This document shows, piece by piece, positions 1 to 4,327 of a stretch of 5,642 nucleotides of DNA. Position 1 is the stretch's first letter, and every line of letters begins with the position of its first letter. The notes beneath the pieces are model-generated. The model searched no databases. It was not told where the DNA came from and saw only the letters and a list, made by a program, of their open reading frames with translations. The position numbers and the translations under genes are program-made. This DNA is from Cyanobacteriota bacterium (GTDB lineage: Bacteria > Cyanobacteriota > Cyanobacteriia > SKYG9): the NCBI GenBank assembly GCA_025054735.1, contig JANWZG010000259.1, positions 1 to 5,642 on the forward strand, given 5' to 3'.

Positions 1-36
1 ACCTATCTAACACAAGCTTAAGGTTAGGTGATCAGT

Positions 37-66
37 ATGGGCAAATTCAGCATGGGCAAATCACAG
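37..66. repeat. Imperfect 15-bp tandem duplication upstream of pyrG
   Basis: Two adjacent 15-bp units, 37-51 and 52-66, share the 10-mer ATGGGCAAAT and differ mainly in their last bases. They lie 110-140 bp upstream of the chosen pyrG start, in the leader or promoter area. Read from 37, they could encode an 11-residue peptide (MGKFSMGKSQV, stop at 70-72). I see no ribosome binding site for it and do not call a gene. Confidence 0.6.
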
Positions 67-175
67 GTTTGATCAAGGATAGTCTGGCATTGAGATGCTC
101 ACGCAGCAACCCGAAATGAAGGGAGAGTATACACTAGGCGAGGAAGTAAATTGCTCAAGAAAAGTGCGGGGTTGT

Positions 176-1828
176 ATGTCTAAGTTCGTGTTTGTAACTG
201 GTGGTGTAGTTTCCAGTATTGGTAAAGGCATCATAGCAGCTAGTTTAGGGCGCTTGCTAAAATCGCGGGATTATACTGTCTCGATCCTCAAGCTTGACCC
301 CTACATCAATGTAGATCCTGGTACTATGAGTCCATTTCAACATGGGGAAGTGTTTGTGACCGATGACGGTGCAGAGACGGATTTAGACCTAGGTCACTAC
401 GAGCGGTTTACGGGCACCGCTATGTCAAGACTAAACAGCGTAACAACCGGGTCGATTTATCAAGCGGTTTTGAACAAGGAGCGCCGGGGTGACTATCAAG
501 GGGGAACTGTGCAAGTGATTCCCCATATTACTAACGAAATTAAGGAACGGATTCATCGAGTTGCCCGCCATACTAACTCTGATGTGGTGATTACGGAAAT
601 TGGTGGCACGATCGGTGACATTGAATCTCTACCGTTTTTAGAGGCTATTCGTCAGTTTCGGAAGGATGTCGGACGGCACAACGTGCTGTACATGCATGTC
701 ACCCTAGTACCATGGATCCCCGCGGCTAGGGAAATGAAAACCAAGCCAACCCAACACTCAGTCAAAGAGTTGCGATCCATTGGCATTCAGCCCGACATTC
801 TCATTTGTCGGTGCGATCGCCCTCTGCAATCCGGCCTAAAAGACAAACTTTCCGAATTTTGTGATGTGGCTGTTGAACAGGTGATCACTTGTCAAGATGC
901 ATCTAGCATTTATGAAGTGCCCTTAATTCTGGAGCAAGAGGGACTCGCCCATCAGGTCTTGAGCTTGTTAAACCTAGAGCAACGCCAACCTGATTTACAG
1001 GCATGGCAAGCCCTAATTGAGCAGCTACACCGACCATCCCCCGAAGTAACGATCGCGATTGCCGGTAAATACATCCAGTTAAACGATGCCTACTTGTCAG
1101 TAACCGAGGCCCTGCGTCACGCCGCGATCGCCACGGGGTGTAGTTTGAACCTGAAATGGGTCAGTACAGAAGATATTGAAGCCCACAGCGCTGAGCAATA
1201 CCTCCACAACATCCATGGGTTAGTGGTTCCTGGTGGTTTTGGGCCACGCGGCGTTGAAGGCAAAATCAAGGCCATTCGTTATGTCCGAGAACAGCAAATT
1301 CCTTTCCTCGGTCTGTGCTTAGGAATGCAATGTGCTGTCATTGAGTGGGCACAAAATATTGCTTGTCTGGAAAACGCTAACAGTGCAGAATTTGACCCTA
1401 ATGCCCGCAACCCAGTGATTAATCTCTTGCCTGAGCAACAGGATGTAGTGGACTTAGGCGGCACCATGCGCCGAGGACTTTATCCTTGTCGGTTAACTCC
1501 TAACACCAAGGCATTTCAACTGTATCAAGAAGAAATTATTTACGAGCGCCATCGCCATCGCTATGAGTTTAACAATGCCTATCGCCAACTTTTTCAAGAC
1601 CATGGGTATCTAATCAGTGGCACATCTCCTGATGGACGGCTGGTGGAAGTTATTGAACTAGCCAATCACCCCTTCTTTGTGGCGACTCAGTTTCATCCTG
1701 AGTTTAAATCTCACCCCAATAACCCCCACCCCCTATTCCGAGGATTTATGCAAAGTGCCCTAAAACAGGCTATGTCCCAATCAACTCCAGTAGCTGAGCT
1801 GACGCAAAATCACGTAGTCATGACGTAG
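176..1828 (+). CDS. pyrG: CTP synthase (glutamine-hydrolysing)
   Basis: This enzyme makes CTP from UTP, ATP and glutamine in the cytosol, the last step of pyrimidine nucleotide synthesis. It is 550 residues long, normal for the family. The N-terminal synthetase (amidoligase) domain, about 1-265, begins MSKFVFVTGGVVSSIGKG with P-loop lysine K17. It continues with LDPYINVDPGTMSP, the DLDLGHYERF block (Mg ligand D71 by analogy with E. coli D72), EIGGTIGDIES (E141) and the UTP/CTP-binding KTKPTQ at 188-193. The class I glutamine amidotransferase domain, about 295-545, has the oxyanion motif VPGGFG, nucleophile C381 in GLCLGMQ, and H507/E509 in QFHPEF. I chose the ATG at 176 because family homology begins there. 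An in-frame ATG at 95 would add 27 residues with no family match. Oddities: R185 replaces the near-invariant glycine in the GEMKTKPTQ segment, and R433 replaces the usual leucine in GGTMRLG. The frame is otherwise intact, so I expect a working gene. Confidence 0.98.
   Translation: MSKFVFVTGGVVSSIGKGIIAASLGRLLKSRDYTVSILKLDPYINVDPGTMSPFQHGEVFVTDDGAETDLDLGHYERFTGTAMSRLNSVTTGSIYQAVLNKERRGDYQGGTVQVIPHITNEIKERIHRVARHTNSDVVITEIGGTIGDIESLPFLEAIRQFRKDVGRHNVLYMHVTLVPWIPAAREMKTKPTQHSVKELRSIGIQPDILICRCDRPLQSGLKDKLSEFCDVAVEQVITCQDASSIYEVPLILEQEGLAHQVLSLLNLEQRQPDLQAWQALIEQLHRPSPEVTIAIAGKYIQLNDAYLSVTEALRHAAIATGCSLNLKWVSTEDIEAHSAEQYLHNIHGLVVPGGFGPRGVEGKIKAIRYVREQQIPFLGLCLGMQCAVIEWAQNIACLENANSAEFDPNARNPVINLLPEQQDVVDLGGTMRRGLYPCRLTPNTKAFQLYQEEIIYERHRHRYEFNNAYRQLFQDHGYLISGTSPDGRLVEVIELANHPFFVATQFHPEFKSHPNNPHPLFRGFMQSALKQAMSQSTPVAELTQNHVVMT
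813..820. repeat. HIP1 octamer GCGATCGC
   Basis: This copy lies inside pyrG across the codons for the CDRP residues. HIP1 is a palindrome strongly over-represented in many cyanobacterial genomes. Confidence 0.85.
1124..1131. repeat. HIP1 octamer GCGATCGC
   Basis: Second exact copy in pyrG, in a different codon phase (within codons for AAIA) from the copy at 813. Confidence 0.85.
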
Positions 1829-2017
1829 CACTTCTAGCAAGACAATAGATATAGATCTAGAGATCCGGAGAAGATTTGGAGATCTGGGCTAGAGACTACT
1901 GGCCGCATTCGTTTAGTGTTAACGTAGCAACATTTACAGAATTTAAGGTTTAACCTGACAGAATTGGGGCAGTTAATTGCTACTTACAAGTTTCGACTTT
2001 AAGGTTCCGATCGTGGC
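1829..2017. other. Intergenic region after pyrG with purine-rich AGATC repeats
   Basis: This gap of about 190 bp separates pyrG from the small gene. It starts with a purine-rich, low-complexity block (about 1845-1897) containing AGATC at 1853-1857, 1861-1865 and 1880-1884. The first two form a short palindrome-like pair, GATCT-AG-AGATC. No stem followed by a T-run is visible, so pyrG has no recognisable intrinsic terminator here. The 9-mer TTTAAGGTT occurs at 1942-1950 and again at 1998-2006. No convincing -35/-10 pair was found. Confidence 0.5.
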
Positions 2018-2025
2018 AGAGGAGG
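2018..2025 (+). promoter_or_regulatory. Strong ribosome binding site of the 68-aa gene
   Basis: AGAGGAGG lies 5 bases before the ATG at 2031 and is the best Shine-Dalgarno match near any start in this window. It decides the start at 2031 over the in-frame TTG at 1977 and GTG at 2013, which lack such a site. Confidence 0.75.
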
Positions 2026-2030
2026 ATGAA

Positions 2031-2237
2031 ATGGCTGACATACCAACCAACGGTCAAATGCTCTGGAAATTGGAGGGAGATGACCGTGTTTTACTGTTGC
2101 GACATAACGACTCTGAGCCATGGCGTCCTTACGAAGAGTTTCCAGACTATGCGTTGCCTGATCCCGCAGGCTTTTCCAAGGGAATTACGACATTTTTGGC
2201 ACTACTGAAGCAGAACTGGACGGTAAGTAAGTCTTAG
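2031..2237 (+). CDS. Small conserved-looking protein of unknown function (68 aa)
   Basis: I do not recognise a named family. The product has 68 residues and is soluble, acidic and rich in aromatic residues, with no signal peptide, membrane helix or cysteine. It reads MADIPTNGQMLWKLEGDD, then a middle part with RHNDSEPWRPYEEFPDYALPDP, then a GFSKGITTFLALLKQNWTV tail that looks helical. The WRPYEEFPDY and LPDPAGF segments resemble short hypothetical proteins of other cyanobacteria from memory, which I could not check. The reading frame is supported by the AGAGGAGG site 5 bases before the ATG. The gene stands alone: 202 bp from the pyrG stop, with 418 bp to the next gene. The context gives no functional clue. 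The overlapping +2-frame ORF at 2026-2208 lacks comparable start support. Confidence 0.72.
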   Translation: MADIPTNGQMLWKLEGDDRVLLLRHNDSEPWRPYEEFPDYALPDPAGFSKGITTFLALLKQNWTVSKS

Positions 2238-2263
2238 ACATCTGGAACCTTGTAGGATTTGAT

Positions 2264-2282
2264 CCCAAGCAAGATACTTGGG
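2264..2282. terminator. Possible stem-loop after the 68-aa gene
   Basis: CCCAAG (2264-2269) and CTTGGG (2277-2282) form a perfect 6-bp stem with a 7-base loop, 26 bp after the stop codon. No T-run follows, so a classical intrinsic terminator is doubtful. Its right arm overlaps the left end of the larger inverted repeat that starts at 2279, so the two structures could be alternative folds. Confidence 0.3.
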
Positions 2283-2437
2283 CACTGCTGAATGCAGATA
2301 TGAATTGCCCTCATCCCCATAGGGAACTAGAACTCTTGTTCTCTTTCCCAAGGGAGAAGGCTAGGTGAGGGTAGCGCTGATACCTATTTCTACCGGACTT
2401 GAGAAGTTTATTTCAGTTCTAGGGACAGCAGTGCCCA
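2279..2437. repeat. MITE-like nested inverted-repeat element, about 159 bp
   Basis: The ends are a perfect 12-bp inverted repeat, TGGGCACTGCTG (2279-2290) and CAGCAGTGCCCA (2426-2437). A further ACT/AGT pair is possible outside if T2279 is bulged. Nested inside are a second stem (2305-2313 with 2366-2374, built on CCCTCA/TGAGGG, with two wobble pairs) and two small hairpins: AGAAC/GTTCT (2329-2333, 2338-2342) and the CTTTCCC-AA-GGGAGAAG fold near 2343-2359. The CCCTCATCCCC...GGGAGAAGG text resembles dispersed intergenic repeats common in cyanobacterial genomes (from memory). There is no coding capacity and no clear target-site duplication. It could be a non-autonomous transposon remnant, a structured repeat, or an RNA fold in the 3' region of the preceding gene. 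Confidence 0.5.
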
Positions 2438-2544
2438 GTTAGGGGTTTGTAGTGAGGACTTAAGCCCACACAACCTGAGCAGTAACTAGGTTCTAGCCAA
2501 CTGGTTGCAATAGAAATCATGGGACACGGTTACAAGTGCCCCGG

Positions 2545-2589
2545 TTGTCAACTGAATGTGACAAAATGTTAAGTACTGTAGACAAAATG
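2545..2589. promoter_or_regulatory. Candidate operator: inverted repeat plus 21-bp-spaced direct repeats
   Basis: TTGTCA (2545-2550) and TGACAA (2559-2564) form a perfect 6-bp inverted repeat with an 8-bp spacer. GACAAAATG occurs at 2560-2568 and exactly again at 2581-2589, a 21-bp period or two helical turns, so protein bound at both would sit on the same face of the DNA. The cluster lies 67-111 bp before the start of the phycobiliprotein lyase gene. It does not match the NtcA consensus GTA-N8-TAC. The regulator is unknown and the role is inferred. Confidence 0.35.
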
Positions 2590-2655
2590 CATAGCTTGCA
2601 CTTCTGTCAGTTCAATTCACTGGCTTAGATTGTTGTTTCGATGTATTGAAAAATT

Positions 2656-3195
2656 ATGATTTTCTTGTCTCAATTGACCCGACTCTCTCTTGATGCAGTA
2701 GTACGAGCATTTTTCCAGCAATCAGAGGGGACTTGGCGATCGCAACGTCGCTACTACACCCTTCATCAAGGGGAAACTCAGGAAGTTGTAAGCTTGCTGA
2801 ATGTGCAATTTTTGGACAGAGGCTGCGAAGCTTTGTGTAAACTAGCTCAGTTGCACAACTTGTCCGATGAGCTGCGCTTGGCTTGCGGTGTTTTGGTTAC
2901 ATGGGAAAGCAACTACGTAGGGCCAAGTCCTCGTCAAACTCAAGGAGCGACCGTCTTTGGCGTGGAGGGCACTAACCTGTACCGCGATCGGGGCTTTTCG
3001 ACTAGTAAGCCCATCATTGCTCAGTTCTCTATGCGAGACGAAAAAACCATGGTGTTGCGGACTGAATACAGTGGCAACTCCTTCGAGGAGGAAGTGCGAC
3101 TGATTGGAACCCGCTATCGCACGCGCCAAACGATTATTTCTAGAGCTGGCGAAGAACAGATGATTGGACAGTACCTAGAGAGTCGGATTAACTAA
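2656..3195 (+). CDS. cpcS: Phycobiliprotein chromophore lyase, CpcS/CpeS family
   Basis: Lyases of this family (lipocalin-like barrel, CpeS domain) attach linear tetrapyrroles such as phycocyanobilin through a thioether to the conserved cysteine near position 82-84 of phycobiliprotein subunits, before phycobilisome assembly. The product has 179 residues, typical for the family, and is soluble with no signal peptide. Visible family features are the N-terminal helix with FFQQSEGTWRSQRRYYTL (19-36), VTWESNY (81-87), GATVFGV (97-103), LYRDRGF (108-114), LRTEYSG (134-140) and the C-terminal YRTRQTIISRAGEEQMIGQY (154-173). The RYRTRQTI and LYRDRGF forms suggest the CpcS2/slr2049-like branch rather than the classical CpcS-I branch; this is from memory. 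Which subunit it serves cannot be told from sequence, and no phycobiliprotein gene is adjacent. The ATG at 2656 has no clear Shine-Dalgarno site, and a stop at 2647-2649 limits any extension. Confidence 0.93.
   Translation: MIFLSQLTRLSLDAVVRAFFQQSEGTWRSQRRYYTLHQGETQEVVSLLNVQFLDRGCEALCKLAQLHNLSDELRLACGVLVTWESNYVGPSPRQTQGATVFGVEGTNLYRDRGFSTSKPIIAQFSMRDEKTMVLRTEYSGNSFEEEVRLIGTRYRTRQTIISRAGEEQMIGQYLESRIN
2736..2743. repeat. HIP1 octamer GCGATCGC
   Basis: Exact copy near the 5' end of the bilin lyase gene, spanning the codons of the conserved WRSQ residues. Confidence 0.85.
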
Positions 3196-3214
3196 AGTCG
3201 GCTTAGAGCATTAT

Positions 3215-3250
3215 GGCAGGTAGGCGCTAGGACTGGCTTATCTGCCTGCC
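3215..3250. terminator. Stem-loop between convergent genes, possible two-way terminator
   Basis: GGCAGGTAG (3215-3223) can pair with CTGCCTGCC (3242-3250) over 9 bp with one G-U wobble and an 18-base loop. An alternative pairing uses GTAGGC (3220-3225) with GCCTAC (3248-3253). The site is in the 76-bp gap between the stops of the lyase gene and the membrane-protein gene, where a shared terminator would be expected. No strong T-run follows on either strand, so the call is tentative. Confidence 0.4.
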
Positions 3251-3271
3251 TACGGTTTAGCTTATCTACAG

Positions 3272-3940
3272 CTACTTGCAACGGATAGATTGGAACACAC
3301 TTTTGGCCTTAGCACGGGCATCTTTACCGTAGGTCATGATCGTAGCCGTCCACTCTACACTATCTTTGGTACGCTTTGCAACGTAGCGAACAGCGGGCAC
3401 CGTTACGTTGGCATCATTGTCGTAAGTATGCTGGCCCTCTTCGACCGTGACCATGACCCGATCGCCGCAGAAGTTGCCAATCTGTCGATAGGAATTAGTT
3501 GCAGGAAAATCTACCCTTACACCCAACAAGCTGGCCACGCGAAAACTCAAGCTAGCTTGCTCACGGTCAACATCTAAGTTAGCGTCTGCATGAACGGGCT
3601 GTCCATCTCGCCAGCGCCGCTGGTAGGGGCGTTGGTCAGTGGGATTTTTTTCCACCAAGAGCACAATGTCAGGGGGTTCTCGTCGGCTTTGGACAATCGC
3701 CAGCTTGGCTGCACCGATAGTCATACCCAACACACCCTCAGATCCTCCAGGAATTTCATACTCCACAAAGCTACGGGCAGTAGCTTCTGCTCGTTCTGGG
3801 TTCAGCATGTTGTCAGTCGCTTCTGTCCACAAACTAGCCAAGGCTACCCCCACTAAGGTGATTGCTCCCAACACAATCACCGCTAGCTCTAGCACACTAA
3901 CTTGGTATGTAGGGCTTTCACCCGTCGTGAAATCGTTCAT
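3272..3940 (-). CDS. Single-pass membrane-anchored protein of unknown function (222 aa)
   Basis: I do not recognise a named family. A short polar N-terminus is followed by one strongly hydrophobic helix at about residues 14-38 (VSVLELAVIVLGAITLVGVA, then LASLW). The remaining ~180 residues are soluble, with an alternating hydrophobic pattern suggesting beta structure. The segment after the membrane helix reads NPERAEATARSFVEYEIPGG, then SEGVLGMTIGAAKLAIV and DIVLLVEKNP, which looks like a folded domain. There are two cysteines, C158 (NFCGD) and C221, the second last residue. The first helix lacks a signal-peptidase AXA site, so an uncleaved anchor is more likely; topology is undetermined. It is not a type IV pilin, because the GFTLIE-type processing site is missing. 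The ATG at 3940 keeps the membrane helix; M45 would remove it. The gene converges on the lyase gene and diverges from the GH57 gene, so it is probably transcribed alone. Confidence 0.82.
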   Translation of the reverse strand: MNDFTTGESPTYQVSVLELAVIVLGAITLVGVALASLWTEATDNMLNPERAEATARSFVEYEIPGGSEGVLGMTIGAAKLAIVQSRREPPDIVLLVEKNPTDQRPYQRRWRDGQPVHADANLDVDREQASLSFRVASLLGVRVDFPATNSYRQIGNFCGDRVMVTVEEGQHTYDNDANVTVPAVRYVAKRTKDSVEWTATIMTYGKDARAKAKSVFQSIRCK

Positions 3941-4327
3941 TGTCGTGGCTGCAAGGTATTGAACTAAGTTGACCCGATCGCGACCCGGTTAATTGCTGTT
4001 AAAAAGCATCTCCATCAGCAAGCCAGTTGATGAGTCAACTGGTGCAAACCTATCATGACATTAATTTTTTCCACAACTGCGACACCTTGAGGCCATTATG
4101 TGGGAGCCGTTATTTTGGAGCCGTTGATAGGGTATGGCTTGGACAGTATGCAGCCTCGCACTACTCGTCTAGTTTTAGTGGTTAGTCTAGCAGTCAACTG
4201 TCTTAGAATCACAATACATACCGCAATCGATCGTTACCAAGCGTTGCTATCTGCCACATCACTTAAACCACGATTTCTAGGTTGGTACCGTATTATCGAA
4301 CTAATTATCAGTGAACAAGTACTACCT
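3941..4327. other. Divergent intergenic region between membrane protein and GH57 gene
   Basis: This stretch must hold the promoters of two divergent genes. It contains GACCCG at 3971-3976 and 3982-3987 (11-bp period), a perfect hairpin at 4023-4042, and GGAGCCGTT at 4103-4111 and 4117-4125 (14-bp period). TATTAT at 4291-4296 could serve as a -10 box for the GH57 gene, but no matching -35 is present. From 4091 the stretch is open in frame with the GH57 gene and includes an ATG at 4148, so part of it could be coding. Confidence 0.5.
4023..4042. repeat. Perfect palindrome with 8-bp arms and a 4-bp loop
   Basis: CCAGTTGA (4023-4030), spacer TGAG, TCAACTGG (4035-4042). It lies 83 bp upstream of the minus-strand start and 285 bp upstream of the chosen GH57 start. 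It could be a dimeric regulator's operator or an RNA hairpin in either leader. A T-run (TTTTTT at about 4065-4070) is too far away to make it a classical terminator. Confidence 0.5.

Larger units (their letters stand above)
2238..2655. other. 418-bp gene-free region upstream of the bilin lyase
   Basis: I find no credible gene here on either strand. The left half (2264-2437) is occupied by inverted repeats. The right half (about 2440-2655) should hold the promoter of the downstream lyase gene. It contains an inverted repeat and paired direct repeats near 2545-2589 but no confident -35/-10 pair. TTGCAC (2596-2601) and TTAGAT (2625-2630) are 23 bp apart, too far for a standard promoter. Confidence 0.6.

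Noticed and set aside
1279..1467. 62-residue minus-strand open frame in pyrG
   Set aside because: Antisense to the amidotransferase active-site region of pyrG; no start context or motif.
1845..1897. CRISPR-like or iteron-like array after pyrG
   Set aside because: The AGATC copies are only five bases long with uneven spacing, better described as purine-rich low-complexity DNA.
2026..2208. 60-residue + strand frame overlapping the small gene
   Set aside because: Its ATG at 2026 directly abuts AGAGGAGG with no spacing, and the frame at 2031 has proper spacing and a more protein-like product.
2545..2589. NtcA binding site before the bilin lyase gene
   Set aside because: No GTA-N8-TAC match is present in the region; the inverted repeat found there has a different sequence.
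2842..3129. 95-residue minus-strand open frame
   Set aside because: Antisense shadow inside the bilin lyase gene, which matches its family across its length.
3272..3940. Type IV pilin or minor pseudopilin
   Set aside because: There is one N-terminal hydrophobic helix, but no short leader ending in glycine followed by FTLIE, so prepilin processing is not supported.
3639..3962. 107-residue + strand open frame (also 3590-3856 and 3290-3577)
   Set aside because: These are antisense to the membrane-protein gene, whose minus-strand frame has a clear transmembrane helix and coherent domain; the + frames show no such order.
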